Shown piece after piece: positions 27,956 to 36,913 of a DNA stretch of 53,908 bases (position 1 is the stretch's first letter; each line of letters starts with the position of its first letter). Both the position numbers and the translations under genes were made by a program. The DNA lies in assembly GCA_031549925.1 (NCBI GenBank), contig JAVBPA010000044.1:1-53908 (forward strand). The letters are read 5' to 3'. The notes beneath the pieces were generated by a model. The model searched no databases and had not been told where the DNA came from. It was given only the letters and a program-made list of their open reading frames with translations. The DNA is from JAVBPA01 sp031549925 (GTDB taxonomy: Bacteria > Bacillota > Clostridia > Oscillospirales > CAG-272).

Positions 27956-29257
27956 TTAACTGTATTTTAAATTAAAATTTAAAATTTCTAATGCCTGTTC
28001 AATATCAGCTATAATATCATTACAATTTTCGATTCCGACAGATAAACGGATTAAATCCGAACTTACTCCGCAATCATTTAACTGTTCTTCTGTCATTTGT
28101 CTGTGAGTGGTACTTGCGGGATGAAGAACGCAGGTTCTTGCGTCCGCTACATGGGTAACAACCGCCGCCAGTTTTAAATTATCCATAAATTTAACAGCAT
28201 TTTCTTTTCCGCCTTTAATACCGAATGATATTACACCGCAGCTTCCCCCCGGAAGATATTTTTTAGCCGTTTCATAATATCTATCATTATTTAACTGCGG
28301 ATAGCGGATCCACGAAATTTTATCGTTTTTATTAAGCCAATCTGCGATTTTTTCCGCGTTATCACAATGACTTTTAATACGAACAGGAAGAGATTCCAAT
28401 CCCAAATTCAATAAAAATGAATTAAAAGGGGAGGGAACAGCTCCTAAATCCCGCATCAATTGAACGGTAGCTTTTGTTATATAAGCACCTTTTCCGAATT
28501 TTTTTGTATAAATTATCCCATGATAACTTTCATCGGGTAAATTTAAATCCGGATATTTATCAGCATAATTTTCCCAATCAAAGTTTCCGCTGTCAACAAT
28601 AGCCCCGCCTATGGAGGAAGCGTGACCGTCCATGTATTTTGATGTAGAATGTATTACTATATCAGCTCCCCATTCTATAGGACGGCAATTTACGGGAGTA
28701 GCAAATGTATTGTCGATTATCAAAGGTACTCCGTTATCGTGTGCGATTTTTGCGAATTTTTCTATATCAAGAACAACAAGCGACGGATTCGAAATTGTCT
28801 CCGCTATTATTGCTTTTGTATTAGGTTTGAAAGCTGCTTTAATTTTTTCTGTATCATCATCCGGATGTATAAATGTGGATTCGATACCCATTCTTTTCAT
28901 TGTTACCGATATTAAATTATAAGTTCCTCCGTATATTGCCGAAGAAGCTACGATGTGATCACCCGCGCCGCAAATGTTAAATAAAGCAAAGAAAGAAGCT
29001 GCCTGACCGGATGAAGTCAGCATAGCTGCATATCCGTTTTCCATATCACAAATACGTGCGGCTACGCTGTCGTTTGTAGGGTTTTGAAGACGTGTATAAA
29101 AATATCCGTTTGTTTTTAAATCAAAAAGATCTCCCATTTCTTCGCTTGAATCGTATTTATAAGTTGTTGACTGGTATATAGGTAATATACGCGGTTCACC
29201 GTTTTTCGGTGAATAACCGGATTGAACAGCTTTTGTTTCGATATTATAATTTGACAT
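27956..29257 (-). CDS. metY: O-acetylhomoserine aminocarboxypropyltransferase (sulfhydrylase)
   Basis: MetY makes homocysteine from O-acetylhomoserine and sulfide in the cytoplasm, feeding methionine synthesis. This 433-residue Cys/Met metabolism PLP enzyme has YTRLQNPTNDSVAARI, LTSSGQAASFF, VPLIIDNTFATP with the cofactor Asp, and HSTSKYMDGH with the Schiff-base K207; it lacks the shorter length (about 380) of cystathionine-type enzymes. It starts 22 bases after the end of glnS. No SAM riboswitch is visible upstream. Homoserine dehydrogenase at 35837 belongs to the same route. Confidence 0.92.
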   Translation of the reverse strand: MSNYNIETKAVQSGYSPKNGEPRILPIYQSTTYKYDSSEEMGDLFDLKTNGYFYTRLQNPTNDSVAARICDMENGYAAMLTSSGQAASFFALFNICGAGDHIVASSAIYGGTYNLISVTMKRMGIESTFIHPDDDTEKIKAAFKPNTKAIIAETISNPSLVVLDIEKFAKIAHDNGVPLIIDNTFATPVNCRPIEWGADIVIHSTSKYMDGHASSIGGAIVDSGNFDWENYADKYPDLNLPDESYHGIIYTKKFGKGAYITKATVQLMRDLGAVPSPFNSFLLNLGLESLPVRIKSHCDNAEKIADWLNKNDKISWIRYPQLNNDRYYETAKKYLPGGSCGVISFGIKGGKENAVKFMDNLKLAAVVTHVADARTCVLHPASTTHRQMTEEQLNDCGVSSDLIRLSVGIENCNDIIADIEQALEILNFNLKYS

Positions 29258-29279
29258 ATTTTATTCCCTGTTTACTAAA

Positions 29280-30938
29280 TCAGTTATTAATTTTAAAGCT
29301 GTCTTTTAATGTTACAATTCTGTTAAACACATTCTTGTTTTTAATGTCACGGTAAAAATAACCCGTTCTTACGAACTGATAACGTTCATCATCATAATTG
29401 TCTATAAGCGAAGGTTCAATTTTACAGCCCTTTAAATGTTTTACGGAATCAGGATTTAAATAATCGTCGTATGTTTTATCTTCCGGAATATCGTTTGTAT
29501 TTTCGATAGTAAATAATTTTTCATAAAGCATTATTTCACACTCACCGGAATGAGAGCACGATAGCCAATGAATTGTACCTTTAATTTTACGTCCGTCCGC
29601 GGGATTTCCGTTTCTCGTTTCAAGATCAGCAGTACAATAAATTGCTGTGATATTTCCATCGCTGTCCGTTTCAATTTCGTTGCATTTAATAATATAAGAT
29701 CCCATTAAACGGACTTCTCCGTCCTTTTTCAAACGGAAAAACTTCGGAGGAGGATTCTGTGCGAAATCTTCGCGTTCGATGTATATCTCACGGCTGAAAG
29801 GTACTTCACGAATACCTGCATCGGGATTATTAGGATTGTTTTGAACCGGAAAATATTCTGTTTTATTTTCGTCGTAATTTGTGATAATGACTTTTATCGG
29901 ATCAAGAACCGCTATTTTTCTTTGAGAATCATTGTTTAATTGTTCTCTTATACAATATTCCAGCAATTCAAAATCTATCAGATTATATGATTTTGAAATA
30001 CCCGCGCGGCGGACAAATTCAAAAATTGATTCCGGTGTATAACCGCGGCGGCGGAGGGCGCAAAGCGTCGGCATTCGCGGATCATCCCATCCGTCAACAA
30101 TATTATTTTTGACAAGCTTTACAAGATAACGCTTTGACATAACGGTATTTTTCAATCTTAATTTGGCGAATTCTATCTGCCGTGGTTTCGGATTGAATAG
30201 TCCTATGTTTTCGATAACCCAATTATAAAGCTGCCGGTGATTTTCAAATTCAATCGAACAAAGCGAATAAGTGATACCCTCAAGAGCGTCCTGAATCGGA
30301 TGAGCATAATCATATAAGGGATAAATGCACCATTTATCTCCCTGTCTGTAATGACTGACATGCAAAATGCGGTATATAACGGGATCACGCATGTTTATAT
30401 TTGATGATGACATATCAATTTTAGCGCGAAGCGTATGGCTTCCGTCTTCGAATTCACCGTTTTTCATCCGGACAAATAAATCAAGATTTTCTTCTGCCGA
30501 TCTTTCTCTCCAGGGGCTGTTTTTACCGGGTTCGGTCAATGTGCCTCTGTAATCCCTCATTTCATCAGCAGACAAATCACAAACATAAGCTAATCCTTTT
30601 TTAATCAAAAGGACGGCGTATTCATAACATTTATCAAAATAATCAGATCCGTAAAAAACTCCGCCGTCGGGGAAAGCTCCGAGCCAGCAAAGATCGTTAT
30701 ATATGCTTTCTACATATTCGGGATCTTCTTTTGACGGATTAGTGTCATCATATCTTAAATTAAATTTTCCGCCGTATTTCTTCGCTGTCATTGAATTAAT
30801 ATATATAGCTTTTGCCGATCCAATATGAAGATAACCGTTCGGTTCGGGAGGGAAACGCGTATGAACTGTATCGTTTATTTTAGCTTCAAGTTCTTCGTCT
30901 ATTATATCATGTATAAAATTAGTAATGTTTTCTTCCAT
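29280..30938 (-). CDS. glnS: glutaminyl-tRNA synthetase
   Basis: GlnRS charges tRNA-Gln directly. The 552-residue class I enzyme has HTRFPPEPNGYLHIGSAKA (HIGH motif), YDDTNPSKEDPEYVESI, the tRNA-contacting LKNTVMSKRYLVKLV (KMSKS motif) and the C-terminal anticodon-binding beta-barrels (ERFQFVRTGYF-like DERYQFVRTGYFYRD). Full length. Many Firmicutes lack GlnRS and use GatCAB, so its presence beside gltX is notable. It follows gltX by 44 bases on the same strand, and metY follows 22 bases later. Confidence 0.96.
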   Translation of the reverse strand: MEENITNFIHDIIDEELEAKINDTVHTRFPPEPNGYLHIGSAKAIYINSMTAKKYGGKFNLRYDDTNPSKEDPEYVESIYNDLCWLGAFPDGGVFYGSDYFDKCYEYAVLLIKKGLAYVCDLSADEMRDYRGTLTEPGKNSPWRERSAEENLDLFVRMKNGEFEDGSHTLRAKIDMSSSNINMRDPVIYRILHVSHYRQGDKWCIYPLYDYAHPIQDALEGITYSLCSIEFENHRQLYNWVIENIGLFNPKPRQIEFAKLRLKNTVMSKRYLVKLVKNNIVDGWDDPRMPTLCALRRRGYTPESIFEFVRRAGISKSYNLIDFELLEYCIREQLNNDSQRKIAVLDPIKVIITNYDENKTEYFPVQNNPNNPDAGIREVPFSREIYIEREDFAQNPPPKFFRLKKDGEVRLMGSYIIKCNEIETDSDGNITAIYCTADLETRNGNPADGRKIKGTIHWLSCSHSGECEIMLYEKLFTIENTNDIPEDKTYDDYLNPDSVKHLKGCKIEPSLIDNYDDERYQFVRTGYFYRDIKNKNVFNRIVTLKDSFKINN

Positions 30939-30982
30939 AATTATTTAACTCCGTTATATTTATAATGTATTTTATTCTCGTT

Positions 30983-32632
30983 TTAATCCATTTTTTTTAT
31001 CATATTTAAAATACGGTTTATGATTCGTTGTCGTCCGAGAATTTTTAATACATCATAAAGATCCGGTGAATTTTGTTTTCCTGTGACAGCAATTCTGATA
31101 AAACCGGATACATCGCTTATATTTCCGGAATATAATTCCGGATTATTTTTATATTGTTTCATATCGGAAGCATAACCCAGATCTGTACATATATCTTTTA
31201 TTTTATTAAACCAATCGTTATTGTCATCATTTTCATCATATGTTTTAATAAATATTTCCAAAGCTTTTTTTATATCTTTTTTTGCGAATTGGTCAGGTAT
31301 TGTATCTTCGATTGTAAAATATTTATCATAAAAGAAAGACATATAACCAAAAGCATCAGACCATTTTGTTAAATCTTTTCTTGGTTTCGGAATATTCCGT
31401 CCGATAGATAATATTTTTTTTGCGTATTCCATATCCGCTTCTAATATATCAAAAAATTCTGTATTATAAATTTTCGCCCATTTAATTATTCCTTCAAACG
31501 CATCGTCTGCCGTCATTCTTGATATAATGTTTTTTGAAACGTCGTTTAATTTATCAACATCCAAAAGACATCCGGAAGGACTCATTTTTTTTGTCGAAAA
31601 TTTAAAATTTTCAAATGAATCGTTCGGGTTTGCTTTTCTCCATTCTTCGTAATTTGAATTTAAAAGCGTCATAATATATTCGGTAAGACATATACTCGGA
31701 TAACCCAGTTTATCATAATAACGCATATCAACGCCATTATCGCGTTTTGATAATTTTTTCTTTGAAGTTCCTTCCTGTTTCATGAGCTGTGATATATGCA
31801 TGTATTTTGGAATTTCAAATCCGAGCGCACGGAAAAGCTGAAGATGGAAGGGTAGGGAAGGAAGCCATTCTTCTCCTCTGACAACATGAGTGACTCGCAT
31901 TAGATGATCGTCAATCGGATGTGCGAAGCCGTATGGAGGTATTCCGTTTGATTTTATAATAATATGATCCATAAAATTTTCGGTAATATCGACTTCGCCT
32001 TTTATCATATCGTTGAATTTAAATTTATTTGCCGGATTTCCTTCTGATTTGAAACGCAATGCAAATGGTATATTATTTTTAAGCTTTTCTTTTATTTTTT
32101 CGATCGGAGCATCACGCCAAACCGCCCATTTTCCGTAATAACCGAAATCAATTTTTGCTTTCTTTTGTTCGTCACGGATTTGTTTCAATTCTTCTTCGCC
32201 GCAAAAACAGGGATACGCTTTTCCCTCACGGATCAATTGCTTTGCGTATACATGATATATAAAAGCACGTTGTGATTGATGGTACGGACCGTATTCTCCT
32301 TTTTCGTTTCCGAAAGCATCCGGACCTTCATCAAAAACTATCCCGTAATTTTCAAGTGTTTTTATCAGACTTTTTTCCGCACCTTTTACTTCGCGTTTAG
32401 CGTCTGTGTCTTCAATACGCAGCATAAAAACACCGCTTGACATATGTGCGATTCTTTCGCTGACACGTGTGGGGAAAAGGCATCCGAAATGTACATAACC
32501 TGTCGGGGAAGGAGCAAATCTTGTCACAAATGCCCCATTCGGCAAATTTCTTACGGGATATCTTTTTTCCATATCTTCCGGTGTTTCATTTATATTCGGA
32601 TATAATAAATCAGCAAGCAAAGCGTAATCCAT
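30983..32632 (-). CDS. gltX: glutamyl-tRNA synthetase
   Basis: GluRS charges tRNA-Glu. At 549 residues it is longer than the usual 480-490 and carries about 34 extra N-terminal residues before the HIGH motif RFAPSPTGYVHFG. MLRIEDTDAKREV, VVRGEEWLPSLPFHLQLF and the KMSKS-type KKLSKRDNG are present, followed by the helical anticodon-binding region. It differs from the common GltX of Firmicutes and resembles a divergent form seen in some Clostridia. With glnS adjacent it may be a discriminating enzyme. It starts 14 bases after the hydrolase gene. Confidence 0.92.
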   Translation of the reverse strand: MDYALLADLLYPNINETPEDMEKRYPVRNLPNGAFVTRFAPSPTGYVHFGCLFPTRVSERIAHMSSGVFMLRIEDTDAKREVKGAEKSLIKTLENYGIVFDEGPDAFGNEKGEYGPYHQSQRAFIYHVYAKQLIREGKAYPCFCGEEELKQIRDEQKKAKIDFGYYGKWAVWRDAPIEKIKEKLKNNIPFALRFKSEGNPANKFKFNDMIKGEVDITENFMDHIIIKSNGIPPYGFAHPIDDHLMRVTHVVRGEEWLPSLPFHLQLFRALGFEIPKYMHISQLMKQEGTSKKKLSKRDNGVDMRYYDKLGYPSICLTEYIMTLLNSNYEEWRKANPNDSFENFKFSTKKMSPSGCLLDVDKLNDVSKNIISRMTADDAFEGIIKWAKIYNTEFFDILEADMEYAKKILSIGRNIPKPRKDLTKWSDAFGYMSFFYDKYFTIEDTIPDQFAKKDIKKALEIFIKTYDENDDNNDWFNKIKDICTDLGYASDMKQYKNNPELYSGNISDVSGFIRIAVTGKQNSPDLYDVLKILGRQRIINRILNMIKKMD

Positions 32633-32646
32633 GTTTATCTCCCGTT

Positions 32647-33267
32647 TTATTTAACGTATATATTGAGTTCTTTTTCATGATTTAAAGTAGTGGTCGATCC
32701 GTGGCCAGGATAAATTTTATAGTTTTCCTGAAGCTGCGATATCCGGTGAAGAGAATTAAGCAATTGTTTATAATCAGAACCGTATAAATCGTATCTTCCT
32801 ATACCGTCGCGGAACAGTGTGTCTCCGGATATCATATTATTTCCGCATATGATACATATAGAACCCATTGTGTGCCCCGGAGTGTGTATTATTTGTACTT
32901 GTTCATCCCCGCATTTTAAAATATCGTTATCTTTTAAAACAATTTCCGGGTCTTTTATAGTATTATCTTTTAATTTTGCGTGTATCATTAGTGTGCGTTC
33001 CGGATATTTTAGAGACGGAGCATCATTCTCATGTATGCAAAAAGGTGCGCCTGTTAACTCGCGAAGTTCTTCAAGTCCCAACATATGATCAAAATGAGCG
33101 TGTGTTAATATTATATATTTACATTTTAATTTTTTATCGTTTAATTTTTTATAGATGTTTTTTGCATTATCCGCCGGATCGACAACAATTGCTTCATTTG
33201 TTTGTTCATTTATTAGTATATAACAGTTGGTTCTCATTGAATTTAATATTAAAGTTAATATCTTCAT
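32647..33267 (-). CDS. metallo-beta-lactamase-fold hydrolase
   Basis: A 206-residue cytoplasmic zinc hydrolase of the glyoxalase II-like group. The motif LTHAHFDHMLG gives the HxHxDH site, HTPGHTMGS the next His, SGDTLFRDGIGRYDL the bridging Asp and YPGHGSTTT the last His. Small members of this group hydrolyse thioesters such as lactoylglutathione-like compounds. It is the first gene of a tight run with gltX (14-base gap), downstream of a promoter at 33305-33333. The substrate is not predictable. Confidence 0.85.
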   Translation of the reverse strand: MKILTLILNSMRTNCYILINEQTNEAIVVDPADNAKNIYKKLNDKKLKCKYIILTHAHFDHMLGLEELRELTGAPFCIHENDAPSLKYPERTLMIHAKLKDNTIKDPEIVLKDNDILKCGDEQVQIIHTPGHTMGSICIICGNNMISGDTLFRDGIGRYDLYGSDYKQLLNSLHRISQLQENYKIYPGHGSTTTLNHEKELNIYVK

Positions 33268-33304
33268 AATAATATATTTCCCATTTTATTTATATTGATT
33301 AAGT

Positions 33305-33333
33305 ATTATATCATAAAAATAAATTATTGTCTA
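33305..33333 (-). promoter_or_regulatory. Sigma-A promoter of the MBL-gltX-glnS-metY run
   Basis: On the minus strand TAGACA (33328-33333), 17-base spacer, TATAAT (33305-33310), about 38 bases before the start at 33267. Confidence 0.65.
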
Positions 33334-33425
33334 CAATAATAATAGTCTAAAATAATTAAATATGCACAAAAATATAACTTTGATTTTGGCAAAAAATACG
33401 AATATAAAGAAATGTTAAAAAACTA

Positions 33426-33454
33426 TTGATTTTTCGTTGAATGTTTGTTATAAT
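33426..33454 (+). promoter_or_regulatory. Sigma-A promoter of the secreted protein gene
   Basis: TTGATT at 33426-33431, 17-base spacer, perfect TATAAT at 33449-33454. The predicted leader is about 80 bases. Confidence 0.7.
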
Positions 33455-33539
33455 TTTGACGTAGATATTATGTATGTAAATAATTTATGTACGAAAAATT
33501 TATTTTATTTACATAACTGTATTATGAAAGGAAATGATT

Positions 33540-34373
33540 ATGAAAAAGTTTATCAGTTTGTCAATCGTAGCTATCATGTTGGTTTCCATGTTATCAATCG
33601 GAGCGTTCGCAGCAGATCCTACAATACTTTATGATTTCGGCGTAGGTGTCGATAACGAAAGTAAAATGGGTACACAATCAAAAGCAAATGTTGAATATGA
33701 AGCTAAAGAATTTTATGAAGTATTCAAAGCAACAGGAACCGACCCTTATGTTTCTCTTGACGCAGCAACAGCAGATGATGTTTCAAAGGTTATTTGGTGC
33801 AAAGTTCGCGTTTATAACCCCAGCGAAGCAACAGCAATAGAACTTTTCGGACACACAAACGGCCGCGGACTTACAGGCTCTGAATGTACGCATATAAATA
33901 TTACTCCCAACACAACCGAATGGAAAACATACATAATTGATATTTCCAAAGAAAACGTTCCTACAGTTAACGCATATAAAGATCCCCAGTATGCAATAGC
34001 TGAATTCTATTGGGAAGGCACAGTGGATTGGATACGCCTTGACCCGATGTGGCAGGAAGGCGATGACGGAAGCGATTCAGGCGGAAGCATGGATAGCGGA
34101 TCCGAAATATGGATAGACTATATCGCATTCTTCTCAAACGAAGCTGACGCTATAGCATTTAAAGGCGATGAAGAACTCAGATTAGAAGCAGAAGCAGCAG
34201 CTGCTACAACAACAGAAGCAGCAGCAGAAACTCAGCAGGCAGAAACAGTAGCTCCCGAAACAACTCCCGAAACTAAACCGGCAGCCCAGACAGCTGACTT
34301 AGCAGCAGTTGTAGTTCTCGCAGCAGTTATTTCATTGGGAACAGCAATTATTATTAAAAACAACAAGAAATAA
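33540..34373 (+). CDS. secreted, C-terminally anchored surface protein
   Basis: A 277-residue exported protein of unknown function. The start is the ATG at 33540 after AAAGGA. A signal peptide (residues 1-24, KKFISLSIVAIMLVSMLSIG then AFA) precedes a beta-rich domain of about 175 residues resembling carbohydrate-binding or galactose-binding jelly rolls (WCKVRVYNPSEATAIELFG, EWKTYIIDIS, EIWIDYIAFF). A low-complexity Ala/Thr/Glu/Pro linker (about 205-247) leads to a C-terminal membrane segment (LAAVVVLAAVISLGTAIIIK) and a basic end, so the domain is displayed outside. Codon use is richer in GCA and GAA than in its neighbours, suggesting high expression. It has its own promoter and terminator. 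It may bind a polysaccharide. Confidence 0.75.
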   Translation: MKKFISLSIVAIMLVSMLSIGAFAADPTILYDFGVGVDNESKMGTQSKANVEYEAKEFYEVFKATGTDPYVSLDAATADDVSKVIWCKVRVYNPSEATAIELFGHTNGRGLTGSECTHINITPNTTEWKTYIIDISKENVPTVNAYKDPQYAIAEFYWEGTVDWIRLDPMWQEGDDGSDSGGSMDSGSEIWIDYIAFFSNEADAIAFKGDEELRLEAEAAAATTTEAAAETQQAETVAPETTPETKPAAQTADLAAVVVLAAVISLGTAIIIKNNKK

Positions 34374-34388
34374 TTAAAGTATAATTAA

Positions 34389-34419
34389 AATAACGGAGTT
34401 GATGCTCCGTTATTTTTTT
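34389..34419 (+). terminator. Rho-independent terminator
   Basis: AATAACGGAG pairs with CTCCGTTATT across a six-base loop, followed by a run of T. It ends the transcript of the secreted protein. Confidence 0.9.
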
Positions 34420-34437
34420 GTTTTTAAATATATAATC

Positions 34438-34466
34438 TTGAAATAATTATTATTTTATGGTATAGT
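34438..34466 (+). promoter_or_regulatory. Sigma-A promoter of the transglutaminase-like gene
   Basis: TTGAAA, 17-base spacer, TATAGT preceded by TGG (extended -10). The mRNA would start near 34473, upstream of the GGAGG site at 34574. Confidence 0.65.
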
Positions 34467-34557
34467 AGAGGAGTTTAAAATAATAATTAAATACATGCAA
34501 TGTATTTTTTATAAAAGGAAATATACTAATTAAATAAAAATTATAAATAATACTCAA

Positions 34558-35790
34558 GTGTTATATCAAAAACGGAGGAAATATATTATAAAAAATTATA
34601 ATGAAAATAATATCGCATTTGATATATCTTACAATATTAAAAATATATATTATAAATATAAAAAATTTATAATTCCTTTTATTATAACGTTTTTATTGAT
34701 ATTTACCTCTGTTGGTATATATGAAATAAAATATTATTATCTTACTTCCGGAATTTTATCAGCCGAATCCGATTATAAATATGATAAATTATATTACAAT
34801 GCACTGACACATAAAGAACAATTGTTATATAATGAATTAATAGAAACTTTTAATAAATACGGCAGTGTTACAAAATCATTACCGGTGCATTATACATATG
34901 AAGAATATGAAAAAGTTATAAAATTTTTACTGGCAGATAACCCTGTTTATTTTTTCATAGATTTGAATAATTGTATTTTGCAAAGTGATTATTATAAATC
35001 AAAAGTATATATATCATATATAACAACCCCGGATGTTATTAATAAAATGAAAGATGAACTGGATAATATAATTAATGAATTATCAGAAACTGTATCGGAT
35101 TTTGATAATGATGAAAAACTGTTATATATCCATGATTATATAGTTACAAAAACATCCCACGCTAAAGAGTGGGAAGATGATTATATATACAATACGGCTT
35201 ACGGCGCGTTAATGATGAATAAAGCTTTTTCCGGAGGTTATTCGACTGCTTTTAAAATTATACTTGATAATATCGGAGTCTATAATTGTATTGTATTCGG
35301 CAAAGCTGATAATACAGAGCATATATGGAATATCGTTTATATAAACGATAAGTTTTATCATATGGATATTGCTTGGAACGACGCGGAATTTTATTTTGCT
35401 CCCGATATATTATTTCACGGTTATTATAATGTTAATGACAGTGTAATATTACAGGATCACACAATCGATTATTATGATATATTACCGAAGTCGTTTGACA
35501 ACCGAACATATTATGATATAAAATCATTAAAGGCTGAAAATGAAAACGAACTTGATACAATATGTCATAACGAAATATTGAAAGCGACAGAAGAAAATAG
35601 AAATTATATAGAATTATATATAAATTATGATTATAATGAAGATGATGTTTACAATTTGATAAAAAAACAAATAAATAACATAAATGATATTCAAAACGAT
35701 ATTAAGTATCTTGATGTATGCAGAATTTTTTATGCGGCGAATAATGATAAAGCCGTAAGTGTTCAATTATTTTACGAAGATAATTTTTAA
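34558..35790 (+). CDS. membrane-anchored transglutaminase-like protein lacking catalytic Cys
   Basis: A 410-residue protein with one N-terminal membrane segment (about residues 37-55, FIIPFIITFLLIFTSVG) and an outside transglutaminase-like domain. The domain has NTAYGALMMNKAFSGGYSTA, HIWNIV (H255) and HMDIAWND (D270), but the catalytic Cys of the KAVCxGYA motif is Ser225. Unless Ser can act, it is a non-enzymatic or binding version. No ATG occurs before residue 164. The GTG at 34558 has no ribosome site, whereas a perfect GGAGG at 34574-34578 stands six bases before an in-frame ATT (34585), so translation may begin at a rare codon. It may act at the cell envelope with the preceding surface protein; that is inference. 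Confidence 0.7.
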   Translation: MLYQKRRKYIIKNYNENNIAFDISYNIKNIYYKYKKFIIPFIITFLLIFTSVGIYEIKYYYLTSGILSAESDYKYDKLYYNALTHKEQLLYNELIETFNKYGSVTKSLPVHYTYEEYEKVIKFLLADNPVYFFIDLNNCILQSDYYKSKVYISYITTPDVINKMKDELDNIINELSETVSDFDNDEKLLYIHDYIVTKTSHAKEWEDDYIYNTAYGALMMNKAFSGGYSTAFKIILDNIGVYNCIVFGKADNTEHIWNIVYINDKFYHMDIAWNDAEFYFAPDILFHGYYNVNDSVILQDHTIDYYDILPKSFDNRTYYDIKSLKAENENELDTICHNEILKATEENRNYIELYINYDYNEDDVYNLIKKQINNINDIQNDIKYLDVCRIFYAANNDKAVSVQLFYEDNF

Positions 35791-35836
35791 TCAATAATAA
35801 AAATAATAAAAGTAAAGCAAGTATAAAGAGGTATTC

Positions 35837-36913
35837 ATGATTAATATTGCGGTAATGGGTTACGGTACAATAGGAGCGGGAGTAGCCGAGGTTCTTTTAA
35901 ATAACGAAAATATAATTTCCAAAAATGCCGGTGATAAAATAATCATCAAAAAAATATTGGATATAAAAGATATAAAAGATAATAATGCGCATTTGCAAAC
36001 CAAAAATTTTGATGATATATTAAATGATCCGGATATAAATGTAGTTGTCGAATCAATCGGAGGAACAAAACATTCATACGAGTTTACGAAAAAATTATTG
36101 CAAGCCGGTAAAAATGTTGTAACTCCGAATAAAGAATTGGTTTCGGTACATGGAACAGAATTATTGGAAATAGCAAAAAATAATAATGTGAGGTACATGT
36201 TTGAAGCGAGTGTCGGCGGAGGTATACCTGTTATAACTCCCATGATAGATTCATTTGCCGCAAATGAAATAACTGAAATACACGGAATTTTAAATGGTAC
36301 GACAAATTATATTTTAACGGAAATGAAAAACGGGATATCTTTTGATAACGCTTTGCAAAAAGCCCAAGCTAACGGATACGCAGAAGCGAATCCTGCCGAT
36401 GATATTGACGGACATGACGCTTGCAGAAAAATTTGTATATTAGCTGCTTTAGCTTTTGGAAAACTTATTTCTCCTCAAAAAGTCAATACATGCGGTATAA
36501 GAGACATAACACTTGAAGATATCGAAAATATAGAAAAAAATAATTGTACTTTAAAACTGATAGCCAGCGCCGTAAAATTATCGAACGGCAAAATATATTT
36601 AACAGTAACACCTAGAGCAGTAAAAAATACAAACCCGCTGTATTCTGTAAACGGTGTATATAACGGTATATTGATAAACGGAAACGCTGTAGGAGATGTA
36701 ATGTTTTACGGCAGGGGTGCGGGTATGTATCCAACTTCAAGCGCGGTTATTGCCGATATAATTCATATCGCTTCACATAAAAACAATCAGCATGAACAAA
36801 TTAACTGGACAGATGGAAATGATTTATTTATCGGCGAATTACCTTCTGATGTTTTATCGGGGTTAAATAAAACGATAGGTGAATCTTTATGCAGTATAAA
36901 AATAAAGATTTAA
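35837..36913 (+). CDS. hom: homoserine dehydrogenase
   Basis: The enzyme reduces aspartate semialdehyde to homoserine, using NAD(P)H, for threonine and methionine synthesis. The N-terminal Rossmann motif INIAVMGYGTIGAGVAEVL, ASVGGGIPVI, NGTTNYILTEM and ANPADDIDGHDACRK are present. It is 358 residues, shorter than the Bacillus enzyme (about 430), because the C-terminal regulatory ACT domain is missing, so threonine feedback through that domain is not expected. GAGG precedes the ATG. The last bases overlap the convergent symporter gene. Confidence 0.9.
   Translation: MINIAVMGYGTIGAGVAEVLLNNENIISKNAGDKIIIKKILDIKDIKDNNAHLQTKNFDDILNDPDINVVVESIGGTKHSYEFTKKLLQAGKNVVTPNKELVSVHGTELLEIAKNNNVRYMFEASVGGGIPVITPMIDSFAANEITEIHGILNGTTNYILTEMKNGISFDNALQKAQANGYAEANPADDIDGHDACRKICILAALAFGKLISPQKVNTCGIRDITLEDIENIEKNNCTLKLIASAVKLSNGKIYLTVTPRAVKNTNPLYSVNGVYNGILINGNAVGDVMFYGRGAGMYPTSSAVIADIIHIASHKNNQHEQINWTDGNDLFIGELPSDVLSGLNKTIGESLCSIKIKI

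Noticed and set aside
29258..29279. SAM riboswitch upstream of metY
   Set aside because: Only 22 bases separate metY from glnS, too short for a riboswitch.
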